Shown one piece after another: positions 26,874 to 37,468 of a stretch of DNA of 64,000 nucleotides (its first letter is position 1; each line of letters starts with the position of its first letter). The notes beneath the pieces were generated by a model, which was not told the origin of the DNA, searched no databases, and was given only the letters and a program-made list of their open reading frames with translations. The DNA lies in NCBI RefSeq assembly GCF_024341905.1, contig NZ_BQXY01000006.1:1-64000 (forward strand), in the 5' to 3' direction. The stretch is from Clostridium folliculivorans. Lineage in GTDB: Bacteria; Bacillota; Clostridia; Clostridiales; Clostridiaceae. The position numbers and the translations under genes were made by a program.

Positions 26874-28016
26874 ATGCTTAATTTTTCGTATAACAATCCA
26901 GTTACAATACATTTTGGAAGTGATGCATTAGAAAAGCTCCCGGAAGAAATAAAAAAATATGGAGATAAAGTTCTACTTGTTTATGGAGGAAATTCCCTTA
27001 AGTCCAGTGGGAACTATGAAAAGATTACTGATGTACTTATAAAAAATCAGATTTCATATGTGGATTTTGGTGGAAATGTAACGCCAGCTTATTCAAAGGT
27101 ATTGGAAGCAATAAAAATATGTAAGGATGGAGCTGTGGAGGTAGTGCTTGGTATAGGCGGCAGTGTATGCATGGATATGGCGAAGATCATTGCCTTCGGT
27201 GCTAAAAATGATAACCTTTGGGACTATCTTTCAGGAGAATTTTCACCAAAGGATAAAGAAATGTTGCCTGTAGGTGAAGTTCCTACATTCCCTTCAGGTG
27301 GTTCAGAAGTAGATGCAGCAGCTGAAATAGAAGATCATGAAAGCGGAGAACGTGGTTCATTGTATGGTAAATATCCTTCATTTGCTATATTAAATCCTGA
27401 ATTAACATATTCAGTAAATCAGAAAGAAACTGCTTACGGTGCTCTAGTGACCTTTGCACAATTATTCTCAAGCTATTTTGGAGGAAGCAGTAAAATTGCT
27501 GAAGGCTTTTGCGAGACAGTGATGAGAACAGTTCTAGATAACATACCGGTTGTCTTAAATAATCCAAAGGATTACGAAGCAAGAGCTGATCTTATGTGGG
27601 CATCTGCGGTTAACACTTTTGGAATGATAAGATGTGGAAAAGAAGGTGCATGGTCCCTTTACGGCTGCGAAACAATTGCAGAGGAATTATTCCATGTAAA
27701 CTATCGTCAGGCTGTAGCAGTCATTTTTTCAAAATGGATAAGGGTTATGTCATACCATTATAGCGATCAAGTGTATAATTATGCTGTTAATGTAATGAAG
27801 GTAGATCCAAATTCTAAAAGTAAAAAACAAGTGATAGAAGAAGGAATTACTGCAACAGAAAGTATTTATAAGCGATATGGAATTGCCACTACGTTTAATG
27901 AAATTGCAGAAGTTCCAGAAAAGGAAGCTATACTAGAAGCACTTAAAGAATTTGAGGATGATGATGTACTTACAAGGGACGAAGTTAAAGATATAATACT
28001 AAGATGTATTCTATAA
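26874..28016 (+). CDS. iron-containing alcohol dehydrogenase homologue lacking all four metal ligands
   Basis: A 380-residue homologue of butanol dehydrogenase/YqhD. The Rossmann-type cofactor half is recognisable ('PVTIHFGSDALEKLPEEI', 'LGIGGSVCMDMAKIIAFGA'). The helical half aligns to BdhA without gaps around the metal site. The four family ligands are replaced: Asp by V192 and His by Q196 in 'AYGALVTFAQLFSSYF' (family A-x-G-x-x-D-x-x-x-H), His by T267, and His by Y277. Without these it cannot bind Fe or Zn as family members do. It may use cofactor differently or have a non-catalytic or binding role. GGAGG precedes the ATG. It is probably the last gene of the MerR unit. Confidence 0.82.
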   Translation: MLNFSYNNPVTIHFGSDALEKLPEEIKKYGDKVLLVYGGNSLKSSGNYEKITDVLIKNQISYVDFGGNVTPAYSKVLEAIKICKDGAVEVVLGIGGSVCMDMAKIIAFGAKNDNLWDYLSGEFSPKDKEMLPVGEVPTFPSGGSEVDAAAEIEDHESGERGSLYGKYPSFAILNPELTYSVNQKETAYGALVTFAQLFSSYFGGSSKIAEGFCETVMRTVLDNIPVVLNNPKDYEARADLMWASAVNTFGMIRCGKEGAWSLYGCETIAEELFHVNYRQAVAVIFSKWIRVMSYHYSDQVYNYAVNVMKVDPNSKSKKQVIEEGITATESIYKRYGIATTFNEIAEVPEKEAILEALKEFEDDDVLTRDEVKDIILRCIL

Positions 28017-28478
28017 TAGATATTTAATTTTTACTTGTAAGAATATTTATTTTGTTTTAAGGCTATTGGATTTTAACGAAATATGTTAAGAAGAGAAGTG
28101 CTAATCTTGCGAGGATAGAGCGCTTCTCTCTTTGCTTCTTTCAAAACTGTAGCTTAAATATATCACTTAAAGTACAGAAATCCCTTACAACCCTGATTTT
28201 ATCAATAACTTTTTAAAAAGTTATAAATTTTTAAAGTTAAAAAGTTAAATTTTTTACATGGTAAAAATTTAAAAAGTTTTAATTATAAAAATTTTTAAAT
28301 TTACAGTTTTCTTGTGTTTTAAAGCATATATAACAATTTAGAAAATTAAAAGAGCAGGTTATTGATTTGAATTTTTAATAATATAATAGTGGTCTTGTTG
28401 ATAAATTAGAAAGTGCTTATAATTAACTTAATGGAAAATATAACCTTAGGCAAAATCTAAAGTTTCAAGGGGAGAGCC
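28017..28478. other. gap with terminator and very AT-rich palindromes
   Basis: After the terminator at 28092, the stretch 28200-28310 is almost pure A/T. It includes the perfect 20-bp palindrome ATAACTTTTTAAAAAGTTAT (28203-28222). No gene is seen. The right part should contain the promoter of the small coiled-coil protein. Confidence 0.4.
28092..28129 (+). terminator. terminator after ADH homologue
   Basis: An 11-bp stem with one wobble (28092-28102 with 28119-28129) is followed by a pyrimidine-rich CTTTGCTTCTTTC tail. Confidence 0.65.
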
Positions 28479-28964
28479 ATGAGCGAAAATTTAACAATTG
28501 AAGATTTACAAAATCAAGTAAACGAACTTACGGATAAGGTAGATAAATTGAATGAAATAGTTAGGCTTTTATGCAAATCAAAAATGCCGGATCCAAGATA
28601 CCCATATTCACATTGGCTTTTATACAAAGGAATTGACAATAAATTAAAAAGAAAATTAGGCTATGTTTTGAATATACTAGAGATGAGATTTAGAGGTGAA
28701 GCAGTGGAAATACCTGAAAAAACTAGCTTTGTAGACGATGATTTAAAACAAGCTCTTTATGTTAATCAAAAGCCTACTTTTGGAGAAGTATGTGTGGTCT
28801 TAAAGAGCTTATTAGGAGAGAAGTGTCCAAGTGATGTTGATACGTCTATATTGCTGATGAGTTTACTGAGAGAAGGAAGGCATGTAGATTTATCAACACA
28901 TCTTTTAGTCGATGCTTCTAAAAATACTGACTATTCTGCTCATAATTTTAGCCAGTTTATATAA
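28479..28964 (+). CDS. unknown protein with N-terminal coiled coil
   Basis: A 161-residue soluble protein that I do not recognise. Residues 5-32 form a leucine heptad coiled coil ('LQNQVNELTDKVDKLNEIV'). A region 'PYSHWLLYKGIDNKLKRKLGYVLNILEMRF' follows, then a helical C-terminal part. No signal peptide or metal motif is seen. A clear AAGGGGAG site seven bases upstream of the ATG and normal codon use support a real gene. It stands alone between the MerR unit and the minus-strand SDR gene. Confidence 0.7.
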   Translation: MSENLTIEDLQNQVNELTDKVDKLNEIVRLLCKSKMPDPRYPYSHWLLYKGIDNKLKRKLGYVLNILEMRFRGEAVEIPEKTSFVDDDLKQALYVNQKPTFGEVCVVLKSLLGEKCPSDVDTSILLMSLLREGRHVDLSTHLLVDASKNTDYSAHNFSQFI

Positions 28965-29180
28965 TATAAAGCTTAAGGGTTTAAATATAAGTAAATCTTT
29001 TATTAAGTATTAGTCTATATTATAATCTGTTATCTGATTAAGAGGAATAGATATCCCAGTTCAATTATTTAGAAAGCACACTACGATTTGTTTGACTGTT
29101 ATAGAGAATTATTTTGATAGATACAATCTAATTGGAACTGGTTTATCTATGACATTTATTATTATAAGATATATTTTGTA

Positions 29181-29882
29181 CTATCTTGGAAATGAACCGT
29201 TATTTATATCAATGCATGTACCGTTTATATATTCTGGGCTATCAGTTGCTAGCCAATATATTGTTTTTGCAACTTCCTCTGGTTTGGCGAATCTATCTAA
29301 ATAAACGCTGCTTTTTATATCTTGTTTTCTTTGCTCAGGTATTAGCGTCATCATATCTGTTTCTACGGGTCCTGGGGCTACAGCATTTATTATAATCCCT
29401 TTATTTCCTAATAACTTGGCGAAACTTTTTGTTGCATTAATTAATCCAGCCTTTGATACACCATACCATATATCTGGATGTCCAATTTGTCCTGCAATTG
29501 ACGATGTGTTTATAATTCTCCCATTGCCAGATGCAATCATTGATTTTGAAACATGTTTTATAAGTTCTATTGGTGCATAAAGATTGATATTCATAATTTT
29601 TTTTATTTCTTCTTCCGAATAAATATCATAAGGAATAGAACTCATTATTCCAGCATTATTAACTAATACATCTATATGACCAAGCTTACCAACTAACTTC
29701 TCTATGCCACTTAAATAAGATAAATCGTACTGGATCTTTTCAACATTCTCATTATCATTGAATTCAAAATCAGTGTAATCTCTTGCAACTGTTATAATTT
29801 TATAATTATCTTTAAGAAATAGTCGTGTACATTCTAATCCGATGCCCTTATTTCCGCCTGTTATTAATACAGTTTTCTTCAT
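29181..29882 (-). CDS. short-chain dehydrogenase/reductase (SDR)
   Basis: A 233-residue classical SDR oxidoreductase using NAD(P)H. It has the cofactor motif 'TGGNKGIG' (about 7-14), 'NNAG', the catalytic Ser in 'INTSSIAG', and Y-x-x-x-K in 'YGVSKAG'. 'NAVAPGPVETDM' and C-terminal 'INGTCIDINNG' are also standard for 3-oxoacyl-ACP-reductase-like SDRs. Substrate is unknown. ATG at 29882 is preferred because AAAGAGGTG lies at the right distance; the GTG three codons earlier overlaps that site. It is a single gene between convergent and divergent neighbours. Confidence 0.9.
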   Translation of the reverse strand: MKKTVLITGGNKGIGLECTRLFLKDNYKIITVARDYTDFEFNDNENVEKIQYDLSYLSGIEKLVGKLGHIDVLVNNAGIMSSIPYDIYSEEEIKKIMNINLYAPIELIKHVSKSMIASGNGRIINTSSIAGQIGHPDIWYGVSKAGLINATKSFAKLLGNKGIIINAVAPGPVETDMMTLIPEQRKQDIKSSVYLDRFAKPEEVAKTIYWLATDSPEYINGTCIDINNGSFPR

Positions 29883-30149
29883 TACATTCACCTCTTTCTT
29901 ATTAATTTTATAAGTTACATATTATTATATCATGTACTTTTATAAACATTATTGCATAAAAAATACAACTGGCAAGAATTAATAGAGTGGATTAATTTAA
30001 ATAAAAATTTTGAAGCATTATATAATCTATGATTTTAAGAGTATAAAAATATTACCAAATTAAATAATTATAAAAAATGAATATAAACAAATAAAAGTTC
30101 AATAATATTAAACATAGAGCATATAATATATAAAAACACAAATTAGGTG
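29883..30149. other. AT-rich intergenic region
   Basis: It contains the promoter region of the minus-strand SDR gene and leads into the valS promoter. Nothing else was recognised. Confidence 0.35.
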
Positions 30150-30178
30150 TTGACAGTACATTGTATAATTGATAATAT
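30150..30178 (+). promoter_or_regulatory. sigma-A promoter of the valS T-box transcript
   Basis: TTGACA (30150-30155) and TAATAT (30173-30178) are separated by 17 bp, about 20 bp before the T-box leader begins. Confidence 0.8.
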
Positions 30179-30194
30179 ATGTATAATTTAATAA

Positions 30195-30468
30195 ATAAAG
30201 GCTTTGAAGAGGAAGAGTAGTTATATAACTGAAATAAAGAGAGGGAATGACGGTGGAAATTTCCTATGATGTGTATTATGAAGGTAGCCTCTGAGCTGTA
30301 AACCGAAATCTATGAGAGAGTAGGCTTTAACGGAGATCCCGCTGTTAAAAGGGAAGTAGTATCGGCAGTATAAAATGCCCGCACTATAATGAGAGTGTAC
30401 ATCAGTACAAACTTAGGTGGTACCACGGAGATTATCCTTCGTCCTATATTTAGGACGGAGGTTTTTTT
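30195..30468 (+). ncRNA. T-box leader (tRNA-Val-responsive, inferred)
   Basis: The leader has a stem I with the AGAGG/CCTCT base and the AGTA/GA-rich specifier-loop elements. It also has the conserved T-box sequence around 30414-30430 (TAGGTGGTACCACGG) and a terminator hairpin (30435-30468, CGTCCT/AGGACG plus T8). The codon GTA (30284-30286), placed just before the CCTCT strand of stem I, is the likely specifier and fits the valS gene downstream. Uncharged tRNA-Val would stabilise the antiterminator and allow valS transcription. Confidence 0.92.
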
Positions 30469-30810
30469 ATTTTTATAAGAATTTTGAACTTCTGTTTTGT
30501 TTAGAATTAACGGCTAGTCGTTTTGATTTTATATAATATGCAAATTATTTATCAATTTATGATGCAGAAGATAGTGCACGATTTTCTAGTATTATAAACC
30601 AACTTTTTTTACTGTAAGGAAATATATAAGAATTTTATAGAAGCTAAACTTAGATATTTCAATAGGTATAGAAGTTTTTATGGATATACAGTAAAAGATA
30701 ATACTTATTCGCCTGCCAAATTTTCCTCATATACATTCGGAAAGGCAGATGCGCAAAAAAACTCACTGAAGAAGGTAGCTTCAGTAACTTTTTATATAGG
30801 AGGAATCAAT
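30469..30810 (+). other. unusually long leader segment between T-box and valS
   Basis: There are 340 bp between the T-box terminator and the valS start, without a gene. A long-range stem of CGC-x-TGCC and GGCA-x-x-GCG arms is possible at about 30711-30753. A terminator-like hairpin ACTGAAG/CTTCAGT (30765-30785) followed by AACTTTTT lies 25 bp before the start codon. This could add a second control point. Confidence 0.5.
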
Positions 30811-33213
30811 ATGTTAAGTAAAAAATATAACCCATCAGAGGTTGAAAATAAATGGCAACAGTATTGGCAAGATAATGAGATATATAAATATGATTTTAAT
30901 AGTAATAAAGAAACTTTTTCGATAGATACACCACCGCCTACTATAAGCGGAAGCCTTCATATAGGTCATATATTTTCCTATACTCAGGCTGAAATTATAG
31001 CAAGATTTCAAAGAATGCAAGGTAAGAATGTATTTTACCCTTTTGGTTTTGATGACAATGGTTTGCCTACAGAAAGACTTGTAGAGAAAGAAGAAGGTAT
31101 AAGAGCATCATCTATGCCTAGAAGTGAATTTATTGAAAAGTGCTTAAACACCACTAAAAAATATGAGGAGGAGTTTAAAAGTCTTTGGACAGCAATGGGC
31201 TTTAGTGTAGATTGGAGTCTTCAGTATGAGACTATTAACAAAAGAGTACAAAGAATATCTCAAAAGGCCTTCATAGATATGGCTAAGGCAGGAAAGGCTT
31301 ATATAAAGCAGTCACCGGTTTTATGGTGTACTACTTGTCAAACCTCCATAGCCCAAGCTGAACTTGAAGCAACAGAAAAGGAAAGCACCTTTAATTATAT
31401 TCCTTTTTTTGTTGATGGGGAGGAAATTATAGTTGCAACCACTAGGCCAGAACTTTTATATGGCTGTGTATGCTTATTTATAAATCCAGAAGATGAAAGA
31501 TATAAAAAGTATATATGTAAAACCGCTGTAGTACCACTTTATAACTTTGAGATACCAATTTATTCAGATGAAAAGGTAAGTTTGGAAAAGGGAACTGGTG
31601 TAGTTATGTGTGCAACATTTGGCGATACTACTGACTTAGAATGGTATGAAAAGCATAAATTGAGTTATAAAAGGGTAGTTGAGGCTAATGGTAAAATATC
31701 TGATGAAGTTCCTTATATAGGAGGGTTAAAGGTAGCTAATGCTAGAGAAAGGATAATAGAGCTTCTTAGAGACAATAACCTTTTAATAAAAAGTGAAGCT
31801 ATTACTCATAAGGTTTCAATTCATGAGAGATGTGGAAAGCCAATAGAGATAATACCTTCAAAGCAGTGGTATATTGATATATTAAGTGAAAAAGAAAAGT
31901 ATCTTGAAGCAGCTGACAGCATAAACTGGTACCCTGCTTCAATGAAGACTAAGTATATAAACTGGGTTGAAAACCTGAAGTGGGACTGGTGTATTTCAAG
32001 GCAAAGATACTATGGAGTTCCATTTCCACTTTGGTATTGTAATAAATGTGGTAAGACTATTTTTCCAAAGGAAGAGGAGCTTCCAATAAATCCTATAGAG
32101 ACAAAACCAGCTTCTGTTTGTTCTTGTGGATGTAACGAATTCACTGCTGAAACAGCTGTATTTGATACCTGGGCTACTTCTTCTTTAACTCCAATGATAA
32201 ATGCAGATTGGAAGGGTGAGAAGGATCTAACTAAGAAACTTATCCCTATGGGAATGAGAACACAAGCACATGAAATTATTAGAACCTGGGCCTTTTATAC
32301 CATAGTTAGAAGTTTGTTTCATACAGGAAAGCTTCCTTGGAAGGATATAATGATATGCGGGTTCGTTTTAGCTAAAAAAGGAGAAAAGATAAGTAAGTCG
32401 AAAAATAATGGCACTTTATCACCAAAGGACCTTATTGATAGACATTCTGCTGATGAACTTAGATATTGGTCCGCAGGTGCAAGGCTTGGCACTGATACTA
32501 TGTTTTCTGAAGAGGAACTTAAGCAGTCTAAGAGATTTATTACTAAGCTTTGGAATGCAGCAAGCTTTTGTATTATGCAGCTTCAAGATTTTGATGGAGA
32601 AAGACCAGAGGAGCTTCTACCGATTGATAGTTGGATTATAGAAAAAGCTAAAAGCATAGAAGAAACCATGAAAGGATATCTAAATCAATATGAGATAGGG
32701 CTAGCTAAGAAGGAAGTAGATGAATTTTTCTGGAGTGATTTTTGTGATAATTACCTAGAAATAATAAAGGACAGATTATATAAGCCTGAAATACACGGAA
32801 GCAATGAGAGGAAATCAGCTCAATATGCCTTATATAAAAGTCTTTTAGAAATACTGAAGCTTTATTCTATATACGTTCCGTACATTACTGAAGAGATATA
32901 TCAAGAGTATTTTAGAGCTTTTGAAAAAAATATATCTATTCATAATTTAGGATGGGGGATTGATGTAGATACAGAAAAAGAGAAAATACTTGAATTTGGA
33001 GAATTTATTGAGGAGATTGTTTCAGAGGTAAGAAAGTATAAATCTGAAAGAAATCTCTCCTTAAAAGAAAGCTTGAGCAATCTGAATATTAATATGTCTA
33101 AGGAATTTAATAACTATTTTAATAGAACCTTAAAGGACCTAAAAGCATGTACTTGGGCAGAAAATATTGAATTGCATTTTGATGAAAAGTTTAGTGTAGA
33201 AATAATAAAGTAA
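30811..33213 (+). CDS. valS: valyl-tRNA synthetase, short type
   Basis: An 800-residue class Ia synthetase charging tRNA-Val. The HIGH motif is seen in 'SGSLHIGHIFSYTQAE' (about 48-51). The editing (CP1) domain contains 'VATTRPELLYGCVC'. Zinc-type cysteine groups are 'CTTCQ' and 'CNKCGK...CSCGC', and KISKS is in 'GEKISKSKNN'. The protein is shorter than the usual 880-residue bacterial ValS, ends after the anticodon-binding domain and lacks the C-terminal coiled coil. The motif context 'TPPPTISGSLHIGH' also differs from the common PPPNVTG form, so it belongs to the alternative archaeal-like lineage. T-box control and ValS identity support each other. GGAGG precedes the ATG. Confidence 0.93.
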   Translation: MLSKKYNPSEVENKWQQYWQDNEIYKYDFNSNKETFSIDTPPPTISGSLHIGHIFSYTQAEIIARFQRMQGKNVFYPFGFDDNGLPTERLVEKEEGIRASSMPRSEFIEKCLNTTKKYEEEFKSLWTAMGFSVDWSLQYETINKRVQRISQKAFIDMAKAGKAYIKQSPVLWCTTCQTSIAQAELEATEKESTFNYIPFFVDGEEIIVATTRPELLYGCVCLFINPEDERYKKYICKTAVVPLYNFEIPIYSDEKVSLEKGTGVVMCATFGDTTDLEWYEKHKLSYKRVVEANGKISDEVPYIGGLKVANARERIIELLRDNNLLIKSEAITHKVSIHERCGKPIEIIPSKQWYIDILSEKEKYLEAADSINWYPASMKTKYINWVENLKWDWCISRQRYYGVPFPLWYCNKCGKTIFPKEEELPINPIETKPASVCSCGCNEFTAETAVFDTWATSSLTPMINADWKGEKDLTKKLIPMGMRTQAHEIIRTWAFYTIVRSLFHTGKLPWKDIMICGFVLAKKGEKISKSKNNGTLSPKDLIDRHSADELRYWSAGARLGTDTMFSEEELKQSKRFITKLWNAASFCIMQLQDFDGERPEELLPIDSWIIEKAKSIEETMKGYLNQYEIGLAKKEVDEFFWSDFCDNYLEIIKDRLYKPEIHGSNERKSAQYALYKSLLEILKLYSIYVPYITEEIYQEYFRAFEKNISIHNLGWGIDVDTEKEKILEFGEFIEEIVSEVRKYKSERNLSLKESLSNLNINMSKEFNNYFNRTLKDLKACTWAENIELHFDEKFSVEIIK

Positions 33214-33229
33214 GGTTGAATTGAAAAAA

Positions 33230-33266
33230 AGCATAGGCTAGATGGTATATAGCTTATGCTCTTTGA
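33230..33266. terminator. bidirectional terminator between valS and GH128 genes
   Basis: An 11-bp stem with one mismatch (33230-33240 with 33250-33260) is preceded by A7, which gives a T-tract for the minus-strand gene, and followed by CTTTG. A short TATTATGTC tandem repeat follows at about 33270. Confidence 0.7.
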
Positions 33267-33294
33267 TCTATTATGTCTATTATGTCTATTAGGA

Positions 33295-34428
33295 TTAATA
33301 AATTTTGATAGAAGTTGTTTGATCGTTTACTGCAGAACCTACGTAAGAGCTATTTGATGTAAAGGTCCATTTTGTACCTGTGAAATTATCGTTTTGATAT
33401 AGTTCCACAGTCCAGCCAGAAGGTACCTTTAAGGAAGAAATCCAGTCATTTGGGATTCCAGCAGCATTAAGCTGAGTCATGGTGTAATTTCCTTTTGGCA
33501 ATGCTATTGAAGTTCCGCCATAATTAGCATCTTGATAGAAGATAGCATTGTTAACAGTTACTGTTTGATAGATTTTACCCATGCTTGTAAGGTTATCACT
33601 ACTATCATATAAGGATGAGTATTTTGTTACTGGATCAGTAGGACATTTATCCATGAACCAAGCGTATCTTTCAACGAAAGGAAGGCTCTCTAGCATTGCG
33701 ACTACACTTTGCATATAAGAATCTGCAGCCTGTTGAGATACTGGGACACTAGTTGGAATTCCCCATGCATTTATATCAACAGTTCCTAGTTCTGTGATCC
33801 AAATTGGTTTCTTATATTTGTTATATACATTAGTTATCTTAGTCTTTATATCATTTATTGAATTAGGGTTTGTGAAGTCTGGATAGAAGTGAAGGGCGAT
33901 AAAGTCAACTTTATACCCTTTGTTGTTAGCTTGAGTCATAAAGTTATCAAGCCAGCCATTATCAGGCGTAGTTGGAGCAGGGGTTCCAAGACGTAAGCCA
34001 GTACTCATAAGTTGAGGCCAGTAACCTATTGCTTCATCAACAGACATGGCTGCTTGACCTGCTAAGTCAGGCTCATTGAAGGCTAGAAGATTTTTAAACT
34101 TTCCTGAAGCTTTGCCTTGAGTTAGGGCTGTAATATTTGAGGAAGTTACATAATCTCTTCCCCAAACCATAGGTACATACTCCATATTTGTAGAAGTTGT
34201 GGCACTGTAGTTAGTTGACCAGTTGTAGAACCAGCCTACATTAAGGTCGCTAAGTTTAGTAAGGTTATTATTGCAGTAGTAGTTAGAAGCAACTCCTTTT
34301 TTTGATACACTTCCAACTGCTAATGCCTTTTCAGGTTTGAAAACACCGAAAAGACCTACTTGTCCTATAACAACTAAGGATGCAAGTGAGAGTAGCAATG
34401 ATTTCTTTTTAAATACTTTAGTGATCAT
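33295..34428 (-). CDS. secreted GH128 endo-beta-1,3-glucanase-like protein with beta/gamma-crystallin domain
   Basis: A 377-residue secreted protein. An N-terminal signal peptide ends near residue 38. Residues about 45-290 form the Asl1-like GH128 TIM barrel with candidate catalytic acids E119 ('AFNEPD') and E213 ('WITELG'). 'IALHFYPDF' and 'ERYAWFMD' are further family signatures. The C-terminal 85 residues ('AIFYQDANYGGTSIALPKGN', 'VELYQNDNFTGTKW') are a beta/gamma-crystallin module, usually Ca-binding and structural or carbohydrate-associated. Target is likely beta-1,3-glucan of fungi or plants. AGGAGG precedes the ATG. It is monocistronic and convergent with valS. Confidence 0.87.
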   Translation of the reverse strand: MITKVFKKKSLLLSLASLVVIGQVGLFGVFKPEKALAVGSVSKKGVASNYYCNNNLTKLSDLNVGWFYNWSTNYSATTSTNMEYVPMVWGRDYVTSSNITALTQGKASGKFKNLLAFNEPDLAGQAAMSVDEAIGYWPQLMSTGLRLGTPAPTTPDNGWLDNFMTQANNKGYKVDFIALHFYPDFTNPNSINDIKTKITNVYNKYKKPIWITELGTVDINAWGIPTSVPVSQQAADSYMQSVVAMLESLPFVERYAWFMDKCPTDPVTKYSSLYDSSDNLTSMGKIYQTVTVNNAIFYQDANYGGTSIALPKGNYTMTQLNAAGIPNDWISSLKVPSGWTVELYQNDNFTGTKWTFTSNSSYVGSAVNDQTTSIKIY

Positions 34429-34866
34429 TTTTATAATCCTCCTGTTTTATATATTTTTAATCTATTTAAAGTTTTAATAGATTACAGTACTGAAAATCGA
34501 AGAGTTATATAAAGAAATTTGTTGGAAAGATGAGAGATTTTAAAAATATATAATCTAATGAAAAGAGATTATATTGATGCATTTAGAAATGTAATCACTT
34601 AGTAGATTTTTTTAGTAGAACCCTTTAATGATAAACAAGAATAAGTCATAAATTGAAGTATTTGAGTAACGAATCAAAGATGTGTTTAGTTATTTTTATA
34701 TTGATAAAAACTGAAAATGTATCGTTTTATAGAAAATATCATAACATAAAAAGTGGGAAAGTACATATAACCTGGCAAAAAATATGAAAATAAAAACCAT
34801 AAGTTTATTTATTATAAAAAAGAGCATTATAAGTATTGTGAATATTATTAAAGGGAGTTGAAAAAT
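34429..34866. other. gene-free region between divergent GH128 and azoreductase genes
   Basis: AT-rich; it should hold both promoters. I saw no strong palindrome or repeated motif. Confidence 0.35.
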
Positions 34867-35472
34867 ATGAGTAAAGTGTTATATATAAAAGCAAATTGTA
34901 AACCAGATGAAGCATCAAGAACTTTTAAGATAGCTGATAATTTTATTGAGAAGTATAAGGAGCTAAACCCAAAGGATGAAATAATAACTTTAGATTTGTA
35001 TAAAGAGGATATTAATTTCTTGTCAGCAGAAGATCTTGGGTCTGTTTTTGGTCCTAAGAATGAGGAAAGCAAGAAGCATCCTGTATTGAAATATGCATAT
35101 CAATTTGCAGAAGCTGATAAATATGTTATTGCTGAACCTCTATGGAATCTAAGTATACCTGCTATACTAAAGGCATATATCGATTATGTAAGTGTCACAG
35201 GTATAACCTTTAGATATACAGAACAAGGTCCAGTTGGTATGCTTCAAGGTAAGAAGGCAATAAATATAGTGGCAAGAGGCGGTGCATACTCAGAAGGTCC
35301 TGCAGCAGACTTTGAAATGGGAGATAGATACCTAAGAACGATTTTTGGGTTCTTTGGAGTAACAGATTTTACCACAGTAGCAGCGGAGATGTTGGATGTT
35401 ATGGGGCAAGATGTAGATGCAATAGTAAATGGTGCAATAAATAAGGCTAAAGATTTGGCGAAAAATTTCTAA
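34867..35472 (+). CDS. FMN-dependent NADH-azoreductase
   Basis: A 201-residue flavodoxin-like quinone/azo reductase of the AzoR/AcpD family. The flavin-binding segments are seen as 'KANCKPDEASRTFKIADNFI', 'IAEPLWNLSIPAILKAYIDY' and 'IVARGGAYSEGPAADFEMG'. It reduces quinones and azo dyes by two electrons and protects against thiol stress in relatives. ATG at 34867 is chosen because GGGAG lies nine bases upstream; the TTG at 34858 overlaps that site. It is a single gene with a clear terminator. Confidence 0.92.
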   Translation: MSKVLYIKANCKPDEASRTFKIADNFIEKYKELNPKDEIITLDLYKEDINFLSAEDLGSVFGPKNEESKKHPVLKYAYQFAEADKYVIAEPLWNLSIPAILKAYIDYVSVTGITFRYTEQGPVGMLQGKKAINIVARGGAYSEGPAADFEMGDRYLRTIFGFFGVTDFTTVAAEMLDVMGQDVDAIVNGAINKAKDLAKNF

Positions 35473-35505
35473 TTATTGAGTAAAGGATAGTTTATATAAA
35501 TGTTA

Positions 35506-35537
35506 ATGGATAGTTATTGTAACTATCCATTTTTATT
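35506..35537 (+). terminator. terminator after azoreductase gene
   Basis: A perfect 11-bp stem (35506-35516 with 35520-35530), 3-base loop, then TTTTATTT. Confidence 0.85.
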
Positions 35538-35540
35538 TAG

Positions 35541-37330
<1,790 letters not shown>

Positions 37331-37368
37331 TTAAGAGTAGAATAATTTAAAGTATCTATAATAAATAA

Positions 37369-37414
37369 GAAAGTAAAGCACAGGTTATTTAAAACGTGTC
37401 TTTACTTTCTTTTT
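37369..37414. terminator. terminator after bglA
   Basis: A 10-bp core stem GAAAGTAAAG/CTTTACTTTC (37369-37378 with 37400-37409), then TTTTTA. It can also serve the convergent AraC gene. Confidence 0.8.
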
Positions 37415-37468
37415 ATATATAAAAATAATTAGATAACATTAATATTAAACTAATAATGAGAAGCTTCT

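Noticed and set aside
28203..28222. 20-bp A/T palindrome ATAACTTTTTAAAAAGTTAT
   Set aside because: It lies in an extremely AT-rich run where such palindromes arise easily, and no repeated copy was found.
29092..29304. Plus-strand open frame opposite the SDR gene
   Set aside because: It overlaps the C-terminal coding part of a clear SDR gene on the other strand and has no ribosome binding site.
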